Shown piece by piece: positions 11,071 to 23,142 of a stretch of 64,000 nt of DNA. The notes under the pieces are model-generated. The model was not told the DNA's origin and did not search any database. It saw only the letters and a list, made by a program, of their open reading frames with translations. The stretch is from Miscanthus floridulus (lineage: Eukaryota > Streptophyta > Magnoliopsida > Poales > Poaceae), in NCBI RefSeq assembly GCF_019320115.1, contig NC_089585.1:141531426-141595425 (forward strand), read 5' to 3'. The first letter of the stretch is position 1. Each line of letters begins with the position of its first letter. The position numbers were made by a program, and so were the translations under genes.

Positions 11071-11238
11071 AGAACAAGGTGATCAGAAGACGAGGGGATG
11101 ATCGAGGTGGTCATAGCACGTGGTTACCACATGTCCATGTCTAGCCAAAATGTCTTATAATTTGGATCGGAGTGAGTATTATAATTCCACGTAGCTGAAG
11201 TTATAACGAACAAGATTAATATGCATAATTCACACTAG

Positions 11239-12730
11239 CTAGGTTAGTTCTATTTTCTCGTCCAATATCTGATGAGCCTTTTCGTCGCTGTCGACGGCGG
11301 CATTCCTGTACTGGTACGTGGTGGCGCACACCAAGAAGTAGCCAAAGTTGAGGGCCGCCAACAAGGCCAGCGCCCAGTACACGGCGTCCAGCCGCGACCG
11401 CTTGAGGTCGTCGGCAGCCACCCCGTGGCGCACCGCACGACGTCCACGAACGCCGTGCTCAGGTACGAGCCCACGGCGATGAACTCCTGGTAGAAGAGGT
11501 CCGCAGCGCCGCGGGGAACTCCTGGTAGAAGAGCGCCGTGTTCCCCGGCAGGTGCAGCGCCTCCTCCGCGCCCGTCTGCGCCACCAGCCACAGCGCCGAC
11601 ATCGGCAGCGCCGCCGCCGCTGAGCCGGCACTGCCGCCGCCGGCGTGCGCCACGCGAATCCGTCTCCGCTCTACGAGCGCGGCGACCGCCATGCTGGCGA
11701 CGTTGAGCGCGTGCCCGAGCCCGATGCGCCGCAGCGGGGTGGTGATCGTGAGCTGCCGCTGCTTGCGCCCACCGCCGCCGCGCCCACCCGCGGTTATTAG
11801 CCTCTCCCATCTCGGGACGACGAGGCGGTCGAAGAGCGCGGCGGAGGGGATGAAGGCCGCAAGCACGGCGACCGTCACGGAGGCCGCCGGGACGGCGAAG
11901 CGCGCGCCGACGCGGCGGTCCCTGGTGAGCGCCTGCAGCACGGTGAGGCTCACCTGCGCGTTCACCGTCATGCTCACCAGGATCCCCGACGACCAGAGCT
12001 GCAGCACGCGGAGCAGCGACTTGAGGTCCTCCACCTACTGCACCGTGCACAGCCGCCATGGCTTGTGGTCTGTTTCGCCTGGCGCGATCACGGCAGCTCG
12101 GTTCAAGAACCTGACAGGGCACGAGTGTATATATGTGATCAATTCGATCGTCATGTGACCTGTTTGAATGAAACCCAAAAGTTTGAATTTTTTTGGAAGG
12201 TTCCAAATAAAACAATTCACATTTCGTAGGAATCATAAGGGAAAAAAAGTTTGTGCTTGAATCTGTTACTTGGAGGGTCATCACGGCTTGATGATGATGA
12301 TCCATGGTCATGGTGGTAATACTGCAGTGTACTTGTACCAAGTGAAGAAGTTGGGCCCAGGCCCAGCGTTTCCTTCCTCGCAGCGGCGACAACCACCCGA
12401 GCCAGGGCCGTGAACGGGCTCCCTCTCGGAACGGGCCGCCTGTAGTACCTGGACCCGGCGACCAGCGCGAGGAGGCCCAGACCAGTGGTGGCGGTGCAGG
12501 CGCCGACGCCCAGGGCCCAGCTGACGCTGTCCTGCACGTACACCAGCGCCGTGTCGCCGGCCATGTAGGACGCGTACAGGAACACGAAGTACCAGCTGAA
12601 GAAGGCGTCCCGCCCGTGCCGCCGTCGCCGTTGCCGACCGCCAGGAGGCACGCCGCCGCGTAGAGCACCGCGGCCTGGGTGGCGATCGGTGGCTGGTGGT
12701 GGCATGACGATGACTGCGGCGGCGTGCACG
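11239..12730 (-). pseudogene. NPF (NRT1/PTR family) transporter, 5'-truncated and broken
   Basis: The minus strand encodes the middle and C-terminal half of a plant NPF proton-coupled transporter: FFSWYFVFLYASYMAGD, SVSWALG, GSPFTALARVVVAAARK, then an intron ending CCTGTCAG before FLNRAAVIAPGE, PWRLCTVQ, VEDLKSLLRVL, LWSSGILVSMTVNAQVSLTV, and a C-terminus with LDAVYWALALLAALNFGYF. The first transmembrane helices are missing. Defects: loss of the region between the GNG motif and FFSWYF with a frame change (about 12610); a TAG directly before VEDLK where the family has Gln; and a repeat of CTCTTCTACCAGGAGTTC 35 bp apart near 11481-11533, replacing the usual sequence after EFPAALR with a frame change. 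Living members carry nitrate, peptides or hormones across membranes. The retained intron shows it is a DNA copy rather than a retrocopy. It resembles the NPF2 group, but the subfamily is uncertain. Confidence 0.85.
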
Positions 12731-12770
12731 ACGGCGGGCGCAGCGACGGGAGCGTGGCCGTCAGCGTCAA

Positions 12771-13162
12771 AACCAGAAATGACTGCGCAGTTGTTGCATG
12801 CCCCTGCCGCCTGGCACTGTGTCTGTGTGTGTGAGTTAAACTAGCAAAACTATTGAAATAAGCTAGTAGATGTCATGAGCCTTGAGGAGGGTATGGCAAT
12901 GTAGCTGACTGGTCAAAATTCACATAGGGGCCGGGAAAAATTGAAAGCACTACCAATGTAAAACTTTATTTGAAGAAAAGGGTAGGTAGGAGCAGTAGAG
13001 TAGAATGACGAAGGGGCCGGGGACAACTACTACTCCACAATGCATGCATGGATGGATGAGTACATCATGGAACTATGGAAGTGGAATAAGAGCTTTATTC
13101 GCTTATATAGTATATACAGATTTGGTCTAAAGTATGCAGCACCTACGTAGGGACCGAATGTA
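12771..13162. other. Intergenic, no gene
   Basis: Upstream side of the NPF pseudogene. The missing first exon was not found here. Confidence 0.5.
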
Positions 13163-13303
13163 CTTCCTCCGTGCCAAATTCTAAATCGCTTTAACTTTTT
13201 TTTTATACAATTTTACTATACATATAGATATAATAATATATGTAGATATATAGCAAAATACTAAGAAAAGGTCAAGGTGACTTGTAATTTAGAACCGAGC
13301 GAG
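13163..13303. mobile_element. Stowaway MITE, 141 bp, TA target
   Basis: The left end CTTCCTCCGTGCCAAATTCT and the reverse complement of the right end (CTCGCTCGGTTCTAAATT) are matching inverted repeats of the CTCCCTCCGT type. TA flanks both sides (13161-13162 and 13304-13305). The AT-rich interior has the usual ATATAGATATAATA block. Confidence 0.85.
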
Positions 13304-15231
13304 TAGTATATATATCTCTGTCTTTGTCGCCGTGTTTTGATGGAGACAGACAGATTACTGCTATCTATCTCAGTATCTATCTCGTATGTGATGATGATAG
13401 TCATATCATGCATCAAACGGATCAGTTGCTTTGCTAGGTGATTTCTCAAAAGTTGCTAGCTATAGCTAGAGAATATTTAAGCTTGCATTGACAGCAACGG
13501 CACGGAGACGGAGGGCAACACTACGAACTGATGCATATATGTATGATATGATTCGATCAGTTGTTTTTAAGGGATGGTAGCTATAGAGTACTTGATATAT
13601 AGCTCCATTTTGTCTATGGGCGAAAAGGATTATATTCGAGCTGCTTCGTTCTGAACCAGTGCTTTTACGAGCTAGTGGCCAGTGGGTCGATATAGCGGTC
13701 GGAGGTGCAGGATATATATCCGATGCTGCGATGCATGCACGCGCGCAGCATCATGATATATATGTGTATTTCCTTTTGATCCTTTTAAATACTTGTTCTC
13801 CTTTCCCCGTCCCCAAGTTATTTAGGAATGCATGCTCCTCTAACTTAGTACTGTTTTGAAGTGGAGATATATAGACGTTTTTTCGACTTCACATTTTGAA
13901 CACTGGTCCATCAATCCGTGCTCTCGCACGGGTTAGAATTTTAGAATATATAAGTATTTATTATTATTAATATATATGATTAATAAAGAATTACTTATAT
14001 TAAATTGTATGTTTTTTCTTTATTTATTTTTAACATAAAAGACATATAGATACTCACACTCTATATTCAGTTATCATAATTTAATTAATATTTTCTTGTA
14101 AGGGGCAAGATCTATACTTTTTTCATTCATATTCATATTTTTATTTTGCGTCACATCTTTGTATTGTTCAAATATGGAATTAGTTTGAAGCCTTACCGTT
14201 AACTATGGTGACTCTTGTTGCATCATACACCTTATGAAGTCATGACTCTAAATTTTAATTTTTTTCAAATTTTATTCTTATAGACCGCTACACGTTCTTT
14301 TTTTATTCTCAAGTTAAGTTAAAACTCTTGTGTTTATTGTAACTTAACTCTCTTTTTTGCATTTTTCAAAATAAGGATTTTAGGTCGTGTAGTATGTACT
14401 TAAATACAACAATACCATAAGCAATCATTTAGAACTTGCACCATGTCCCCTAACAAATATGATAAAGCTTGAAGTGAGATCTCGGATGGGGGTATCAGTG
14501 CTAACCTCAATAGAATTTTAATACATAAGCTACCAGAAAAATATTGCCATCAGTGGTCTCCTACACTTCTTAAGATGATTGATTTTTCCTATGAAGAAAT
14601 TATATTTGCATATAGCTATACTATTAATATAGACATGCCAAAAATTTTAGTTAAAATATATAAATATATAAAAAGTAACAACCGATACAAATTATATGTC
14701 ATAATTACTGATATGGTTTTTAAAAAATTGTTAGTATCATTAGTATATCTGTTTTTAAGAAAATATTTTTATCTGATGAAACATAACATATATATTTATC
14801 GTTCATGCATGCTAGCACAACCTGTATGCTTACTTTAATGACATTTAAATATATTAATATTAAGAGAAGTGAGTAAACTATCCATCATAATAGGAGGACA
14901 TGGGTAATTAGATACAAATTTATGTCCACCTTAGATCATATTTGTTAATGGTATAGATTCATTGGTTGCTTTATGTTGTTTTACATAGTAGTAGAGTTGG
15001 GTAGTTATTTCAGAAATAGAATAGATCTAATAGCTATTATTACCAATGGTGATTAGTCTATACCAGCTCTTTATGAGTTTTGTGACTTTTTCTAGGATCT
15101 ATCTATCGCTTTAATATCGATATCGAGTCTTGTGAGGATTAATATAATGGTAGATATGGGTAATTTAGATACAAAGTTAGAGGGTTAATTAAAATTATCT
15201 TTTATAATGAAAAAGATGGGTAATTATGCAA
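13304..15231. other. AT-rich spacer without genes
   Basis: About 1.9 kb of low-GC sequence with only short open frames of biased composition. One hairpin CCGTGC-TCTC-GCACGG lies near 13917-13933. No known element could be bounded. Confidence 0.55.
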
Positions 15232-16416
15232 TGTTATGATGTTATTTTGAATTAGCAAAACAAAAACCCGACATGAGCCCAAGGAAAGAAGGCCCACTTA
15301 CTAGGCAAATTAGGGCCCGGTTAGGTGGAGAAAGAAGCCCAAAACCCAAACCAAACGAACTCCAAATGGCATGAAACTTTATAGGCATGGCCCACACATC
15401 CCTAGAGGCCCACCAAATAAAGTTGGGCAAAAAGGCGGCTCCTCCAGGGGACAACCGCCCCAATGGGGCACCCGCCCCCTACGGACACGCCTTGGGCCCA
15501 TCTTTGGTCAGTCGGTGCCATTAATGCTATAGAAGGCGATCTCGGTGGGATCTCCTCCGAATATTCCCTACAAACCACCCTTTGGAGGTCGGTTTGGTAC
15601 CTTCCAAGTGAGATTGGAGCATTTGCAAAGACCCTCCTCTCTCCACCTATAAAAGGAGGCTTCCTCTCCTCATTTCATTAACAACACCTCAAGGCAAAGA
15701 GCTTCTCCACTTTTGAGCAACACTCCAAGGGATTAGGCCCTAGCTAGCTAGAGCTTAGGGAGAGATGTGAGAGAGAGTTTAGGAGAAGAGGCAGACTTGT
15801 CAGTGTCTCCCCTGCTTGTACCTCGGTGAACACTTGTACCTCAACAGATTATTCGCTAAGTGTTCGTGGTTCTTATGGTATAAAGTCTTTCGTTTAGTTA
15901 AGCTTTACTCTTACTTGTTTGCAGGTTCATCATCCGTCCTCGTGGCAGATACTCTAGTAGAGGGCCCTGATGAAGACGGATAACCCTGTACAACGCTAGA
16001 GTAGTAGTCGATAGCGTAGACGTGGTGTCTAGGCTAGAGGCTACCTTTGTTTGCCTCATACTCTCTGGTGAGGGGTAGGCGATAGGTGGTGATAGCCCTG
16101 TCCGTCCCTTATAATCCCCCATGTTTGGGTACGACATAGAGCTATAGGCCGGTATTGCTTGGCAGACCAGGCGTAAGCCGGTGCCCAAAGTGAGCAAGTA
16201 TAAGTATGGTTTATCTATCCTTAGACCATAAAACCATAGGAATCCTTCTCTACCCTCTACCAACTCTATCCTTGTGTTGTCCTTGGACGAACTAGCTAGA
16301 AGAGTACCTCTGTTCCTTGTGGAAATACGATACTTTAAATACTTTCGGGTGAAATGCTACAATGATAATTCTGTGTGCTTGCGAATTACTTCTGCATTCA
16401 TCAAGAAATACCAACA
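15232..16416 (+). repeat. Gypsy LTR in plus orientation
   Basis: From about TGTTATGATG to TACCAACA. A TATA box, CTATAAAAGGAGG, sits at about 15648. The block 15920-16190 (GTAGACGTGGTGTCTAGGCT, AGGCGATAGGTGGTGATAGC, CCCCCATGTTTGGGT) matches the reverse complement of 18400-18620 in the LTR at 18141-19426, so the two LTRs are related but opposite in orientation. No 5-bp duplication is visible. Its 3' edge joins directly to a Gypsy coding remnant on the other strand. The left edge is approximate. Confidence 0.7.
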
Positions 16417-18140
16417 CTCATCAGAAAGCTTATCACTAATGATTACAGGAGTTTCCTTGTCGCCATTTAGGAAAGCATAATGTAAGCCAGCGGGTAGGGG
16501 CTTAAGTTCAACTGGAGATCGTGCCGGTGCTTCCTCTTTGGAAAGATCTATGGTTTCTTCTAAGTCATCCTCTTCTTCTATGAAGAGTTTGACATCCTTT
16601 TCTAAGGATGACTCAGGTGATTCAAAGGGCAAAATCGACATGACTTCTGAAAGCAGATGATGATAGGGGAGAGGTTCTGCCATTGAGTTTTTGGCTCGAG
16701 TGACTTGGATGGAAAAAGCGTCCCTCCCCAACTTTATGTTCAGATCCCCTATTTTTGGTGGGTCAGTGAAAAGTTTTTCTAGGGGATGCCCTATCAGAAT
16801 GTAGAAATCCTGAATGTCGAAGACATGGAAATCTAGGGCCATTTCGACATTGTTGTGATGGAGTGTTATGTTGTGTAAGATCCCAAGTCCTTTTAAGCAT
16901 GATCATGGGGCGACTCTAAAGGACTTAACTATTGGAGTACGGGGTCTTTCTCCTAGGCAAGTAAATGCATAGGATTTTGACATGAGGTTTGTTCCAACAG
17001 TTGGATTATACAACATATCCACCCAGTTCCCTTGGATTTTACATCGAATAGGTAGGGAAGGGGTGCGAATATGAATTTCTTGAGAAGAAAGCTCTCCCTC
17101 ATCTACCCATTCGCTGCTCATAATGGCGGTCAACTCCTTGATAGATTCCCTAAGAAATTCTTCATCTAGGGGGTCAGAAGGAGTGATGAGAACCGGTGGC
17201 CTCCTTGGACATGAGTAATTCGAGGTATTTTTGAAATCTTCAAAAAGATCGTCCTTGAAAAATGAAAGGTCCGAAGGTTGGAAACCTTCCTTCGGGTCTT
17301 CTGGTTTGGGCAAGGGTTTCTCTATAGATGGAATGGGTTCAGCCTTAGCTAAAGAGATTTCCTCATGGCTTGGCTTGGGCTCAACATGGAGGGGTTGTAG
17401 CGGAGGAGTGTTCTCTAGAATGCGATCTAAAAGAGCTTCTCCTTCCGCCATGGTTTTGTGGGTAAATGACCCTTCGGCGGCTATATTGAGCTGTAGGGCA
17501 GATTCCTTGCTAAGACCTAACCAGAAATGCTATAATAGCACGTGGTTTGACATAGACAAGTCTAGGTCAAACCTTGATAGGATTGAAAATCGGTCCTAGG
17601 CTACACCTATGGTTTCATTTTTCTTTTTGTTGAAAGTTGAGTATCACTTGTTGTAGGGCAGTGATTCGAGATATAGGGAAGAACACGAGACAAAATCTAT
17701 TCCTCAGTTATTCCCAATCCATGTTTACCTTTCCTACATTATGGGCATACTATTGTCTCTCTCTCTCTCATTAAGAGAAAACAGAAACAATTTCCACCAC
17801 AAGGTTTCTTCTGACATGCCTGAAATGGTTAGGCATGCACAGAGCTGCTCAAACTCCAATAGGTGATGATATGGGTTTTCATAATCTAGGCCTGAAAAGG
17901 CTTGTTCCCAAACCATGTCTATAAAGCCTGGTCGGAGCTCATAACTAGAAGCTATGATTAGCTTCAAGGATTGTGGTAGTTCTATGAACTCACCCTTAGG
18001 AGCAGAAAGGTTTTAAATGGTGGGTTGCTCCATTAAAAAAGGGTAAAAAGAAAAGAAAGGATAAAATAAAGGATACACGGATGAACTAGGTTTGGAGATA
18101 ACTACGACGACTATTCCTTGGCAACAGCGCCAGAAATGCT
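16417..18140 (-). pseudogene. Gypsy gag/protease remnant, pol missing
   Basis: Minus-strand frames run gag to protease. 17734-17967 encodes a gag piece (SSYELRPGFIDMVWEQAFSG). 16903-17451 encodes a gag C-terminal and protease-like part (VDMLYNPTVGTNLMS). 16357-16842 continues with the linker KPLPAGLHYAFLNGDKETP typical of plant Tat/Athila-like Gypsy polyproteins just before reverse transcriptase. At 16416 the frame leaves the Gypsy and runs into the opposite LTR, so reverse transcriptase, RNase H and integrase are gone. Stops and frame changes separate the pieces. At 18118-18140 the internal side begins with TGGCGCTGTTGCCAAGG on the minus strand, the usual primer-site region of such elements. 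Confidence 0.8.
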
Positions 18141-19426
18141 TGTTGGTGCTTCTTAGCATAAGTAGAAAAGTCTGCAAGCGTACAGAAGTACTGTTGTAGC
18201 ACTTCACCTGGTGGTAAGCAGGGTATCGTATTTCCACAAGGAATGAACATGCATGAAGTCTCTTAACTAGTTCTCCCTAGGAAACAAGAAGGATAGCTTG
18301 GGTAGTGAGGTTCTTCTAAGGGTAGAAACCTTAAGTGAAGATAACTCTGTCGTTGTAGCCTTGCTTCGGGCACCGAATCACACCTAGTCTGTCAGGTGAT
18401 GCCAGCCTATAGCTCTATGCTGAACCCAAACATGGGGGATTACAAGGGATGGATAGGGCTATCACCACCTGCCGCCTACCCCTCAACCGTGGGGAACGAG
18501 GCAAACAAAGGTAACTTCTAGCTCAGACACCAAGTCTACGCTATCTACTACTACTCTAGTGTTGGACAGGAACTTCCGTCTTTATCAGGAGTCCTCTACA
18601 GAGTATCCACCATGGGGACGGACGACAAACCCGCAAGATTATAACGAACAAAGATAACTTTCTTAAGAGAATCAAAACCAATAGATAAATACGAACTTCT
18701 TACTCCAATTAGTAAGACAATCATTGAGGTACAAGTGTAGAGGGAGCTGACAAGTCCTACACTCCGTCCACCCAATGTAGTAGGCTTGCCAAGTACAAGA
18801 AGTAGAGGTAGCCGAGCTCCAAGTTTCCTCTAACTCTTCCTCACTCACTCCCTATACTAGTCTAGCTATGAAGCTAATGAAAAGAGTGTAGCCCTTCTTC
18901 TTCTTCTCCCAAAATGTATCATGCCTTTGATGTGAAGAGGGGGTCTTCTTATATAGTGTGAGTAAGGCGGTTTGCTACATTATTTTTGGTAATCCCCACC
19001 GCAACCGACCTTAGGTGCATTGATGACACCGCCCTGCTGAAGGTGGGCTTGAGAGGCGGTAAGGCAGGGGCGGCCACCCCCTAGGTGCACCTGCCCCCTA
19101 GGTGGTGCCTCCCCACACTAACTTTGCCGAGGCGGTTGCTGGATGGGCCTAGGCCACATCCACGTTGGTGTCTTGCCCGAATGGGTCACTTTCAGTGGGC
19201 TTTTCCTTTTCTTTGCTTTGCTTGGGCCAAAATGGAGAATGGTTATTCTTCTTTTATTCTTTCTTTCCTTTTGGCCCATTTTGGTGCGTTTTCATGATAA
19301 TCCTGCAAAACATAGAGAATTCACCAAAACTATGGAAATGGTTAGCTCAAAACCCCTACTAGTGTTGTTTTTGGTGGATTCTATACTAATGTTGGTGGTA
19401 TAATTATGTGTTAAAAACCGCCAACA
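18141..19426 (-). repeat. Gypsy 5' LTR, 1286 bp
   Basis: On the plus strand it begins TGTTGGTGCTTC and ends ACCGCCAACA. On the minus strand it is followed by AGCATTTC and a TGGCGCTGTTGCC primer-site-like sequence, so it is the 5' LTR of the remnant at 16417-18140. A TATA-like ACTATATAAGAAG (minus strand) lies near 18950. Its outer end adjoins the tandem array. Confidence 0.85.
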
Positions 19427-19906
19427 AAGTGCGAATCGACTATATCTACACAGGCGCTTGATAAACACAGTTTCTAGGATTCAGTTTTCATTTTGTGCGA
19501 CAACCCCTTCCATCAAAATGCCTCCATGTGGGCACCTACCCTACTCTAGCTTCTTCATCAACTAGTTAACCATCAATTTGAACCCCTGCCCCCCATAGAA
19601 ACTGAGTGAACGGTGTGAGTCGACTATTTCTACACCGTGGCTTGATAAACATGCCATTTTGAGGACTCCATTTTCATTTTGTGCGACAACCCCTTCCATC
19701 AAAGTGCGAATAAACTATTTCTACATAGGCGCTTGATAAACAAAGTTTCTGGGATTCAGTTTTCATTTTGTGCGACAACCCCTTCCATCAAAATGCCTCC
19801 ATGACCGCCAACAAAGTGCGAATCGACTATTTCTACACAGGTGCTTGATAAACACAGTTTCTGGGATTCAGTTTTCATTTTGTGCGACAACCCCTTCCAT
19901 CAAAAT

Positions 19907-20786
19907 CCTAGTTATTTGGACCGGACCGGACCGGCAGTCGGACCAGTAAAAGACCAAACCAGAGACTATACCGGCTCGGTTCATTTAAAAGACCGTTCAT
20001 GCAATTAGACCACTAAAAACCGGTTGAACCGGCCAGTTTTTTAAGGAACCGGTGAACCGGCCGGTTCCATGTCAAACCGTCTGGCTCTAGATTGGTGGCG
20101 CGTGTGCTCCCTTGCGTCGCCTCCTAGTGCCCGCCTGTGCAGCTACCACTAGGCCCGCATGAGTGCTGCTGCCGCTGTGTGCGCTTGGAGCCTGTACAGT
20201 GCGCATACCTTGCCTCTGCATGTGCTATTGACTTTTGTGTTGCTAACGTTAGCTCATGTGTGTTGCCTTTTGAATTTCAAATTTTCATAACTTTTTTATA
20301 TGATCTCTAAATTAAACAAATGATATATCCATTTTGACTATCTCAACGAGCTCTTTACAATGGTAAACTCTATTTTAGCATTTGAGATTGTTTTACAGTA
20401 ATGAATATTTGAATTACTATTAGATCTTTTTTGTACTAATTAATAAGTGTTCCATATATTATGTTTCTATGGGTATATTTTGGCATATCCTATAAAAAAC
20501 TCTATAATACCAAAAAATCTGTGGACTTGTGGCTAGATTTGTTGGAAGTTGGTTATATAATTGTGTTTTTATCATCTTATCGGTATATATGTGACAAACT
20601 ATATGTTGCTAATTATATGTTGTATATCATTATGTTGTACCAGTTCAAAGTATTTGTGAGCGGTCCAATTCATCCGGTCCAAAACAATTGAACCGGCGGT
20701 TCAATCGGTTCCTAACGGTTGGACTAGTGAACCAGTGAATCGACAGCCTCACCGGTTTGATGTCCGGTCCGGTCCTAATAACTGTG
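19907..20786. mobile_element. hAT-type element, 880 bp, TSD ATCAAAAT
   Basis: Inverted ends share AGTTATT(T/A)GGACCGGACCGG. An exact 8-bp ATCAAAAT lies on both sides (19899-19906 and 20787-20794), and removing the element restores an array unit. The subterminal parts are rich in ACCGG and CCGGT words; the interior is AT-rich without a transposase. Non-autonomous. Confidence 0.85.
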
Positions 20787-21396
20787 ATCAAAATGCCTCC
20801 ATGTGGGCACCTACCCTACTCCAGCTTCTTCATCAACTAGTTAACCATCAATTTGAACCCCTGCCCCCCATAGAAACAGAGTGAATGGTGTGAGTCGACT
20901 ATTTCTACACCGTGGCTTGATAAACAAGCCATTTTGAAGACTCCATTTTCATTTCGTGCGACAACCCCTTCCATCGAAATGCCTCCATGTGGGCACCTAC
21001 CCTACTCCAGCTTCTACACCAACTTGTTAACCATAAATCTGAACCCCTGGCCCCCACATAAACAGAGTGAATGGTGCGAGTTGACTATTTCTACTAATGT
21101 GCTTGATAAACGCAATTTCTAGGACTCATTTTTTATTTTGTGCGATAACCCCTTCCATCAAAATGCCTCCATGTGGTCACCTACCCTACTCTAGCTTCTT
21201 CATCAGCTAGTTAACCATTAATTTGAACCCTTGGCCCTTATAGAAACTGAGTGAATGGTGTGAGTCGACTATTTCTACATCGGGGCTTGATAAACAGGAC
21301 ATTTCTGGGACTCAATTTTCATTTCGTGCGACACCCCTTCCAATGAAATGCCTCCATGTGGGCACCTACCCTACTCTAGCTTCTTTAGCAACTATT

Positions 21397-23142
21397 TGTT
21401 TACACCAAAATTTAGTAGAGAGAACGTGGGAACTTAAAGCTTCTAAGATTGCACCCTTAAGGAATCGATCAGATGTGAATCGATATCAGCTGATTCAGAT
21501 GCGGTACAAGGATCGGCTCTTTTTTTATGACATCAGCAGATAATGTTAATGGACTATGTACGGATGACATCGAGGAAAAATATGTCGGACTCTACAAAAA
21601 AGGAAAAGATTAGGGTCCAAGTTATCTTAAGTTAGGAATGTTTTCTTTTATTCCAAAGAATTATAATGAGTCGTATTTGAGTAGGATTCATGTTTAGGTT
21701 CCAAGTATAAATATTAGACCCCGACTATTATAAAACAATCAACAAATCAATCAATCAATACAATTACTTTTTTCGCCTTCACGCCAACCCTTAGGATTAG
21801 GAGTATTGTAGATCTCGATGAGTTCTTCAACAAGTAGGGCTGCATCGACTGATCGACCTCCAGCTTGTCTATGAGTACCATCACGACTTGTATCATACTT
21901 GTAAAGCTGCATCAGCCGATTGATCTTTTATGAGTATAATATAGATTAGTTATCGATCTATATCATTATTTGCAAGGCTGCATCAGCTGACTAATCTCTA
22001 CGAATCATAATATAGATCAAAGTTATCGATCTTATGTTAAATAACTTGTTTAATATAATATCACCAATTATCGAATCTGCTAAGATTAGTAAGATTTTTC
22101 TTGTTGTTTTTGGTTGATTCACCAGCTATCGATCTTGTTATAATTAATGTTTTATTAATTATAACAAAATCACCCTATTGAGATAGAGATAGATCAGCAT
22201 CATATCATCTTAATTGGTCGTCCTCTGATTTGGTCATGCTTCAAATCTTATAATCGATGGCTTAATTCTAATAGACCGACTGTTTTATCTCTATTCCAAT
22301 CAAACATAGTACGCATCTAAAGACGTGTTTCAATCTTAAACAAACTCAATAGTTAATGAGATCTAATCTAATGACACTATCATAGCTGCATCAACCCAGT
22401 CGAATCTCACTAGTAAGACTTTAGATCAGAGATTATCGATTAGTGGTTTTGTTCATGATCGAGATATGTACTATGTTTGTTTGCTATGCCTGTATCGGCT
22501 ATTTTAGCCGATTCACCTGTGCTTTCACACATATAGCATGTTTTCCATGAACCTGTCAATATATAGATGGTTTTATAGATTCTTTGGCTTTAGCTTGTTA
22601 CTATTATCATAGCTATATCGATCCGATCGAACCTCACTGTTGATGATAATAGATTGGATTTAGAGCGTTTATAAATCTATTTGTACTGGACAGTCGATTT
22701 ATTCGCATGTTTTATCCTTTCCCATTAAAATTATCGGCTCAATGTTATACACTGGCTAATCCATCTAGCTGATGAAGTTTCTTCATATTACTTATATCTA
22801 GGTGCATCGTACTTGCTATCATAAATCAATCATGACCCGTAAGCATCACAGTCCTTAACAGTCGATTTCTTCTCGTATCGACTATTTGGTCGATTCATCT
22901 GTTTGGCTGCTCCTGAAGCAGCATACTTAGAACTGTTTGGGCAAAACCAACATGTTCCACCCTAAATTATTGATTAGCTTTCTCTTCTTGTCAATTGCAG
23001 GTCAAATTGACTGGCATGCCTTCGGGATTTTCATGATCGACTGGTCCTGTGTTGAAGCCAAGCAAGATCTACGAGTTGACCTCGCTCAAATCGTCCGACT
23101 TGCTGTGTGTTGGCTGCATTGCCACAATTTTTTGCACCAATA
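21397..23142 (+). mobile_element. Solo LTR, 1746 bp, TSD CTATT
   Basis: Starts TGTTTACACCAAAATTT and ends CACCAATA (probably AACA with a change), flanked by CTATT at 21392-21396 and 23143-23147. A TATA box AAGTATAAATATTAG lies at about 21703. The interior repeats words such as CATCAGCCGATTGATC. There is no internal coding region, so this is most simply the product of recombination between two LTRs. Gypsy assignment is by resemblance only. Confidence 0.75.

Noticed and set aside
11250..12770. 506-residue open frame on the minus strand
   Set aside because: It is mostly a shadow frame of the NPF pseudogene in GC-rich sequence. The real coding sense is split over other frames, as shown by NPF motifs.
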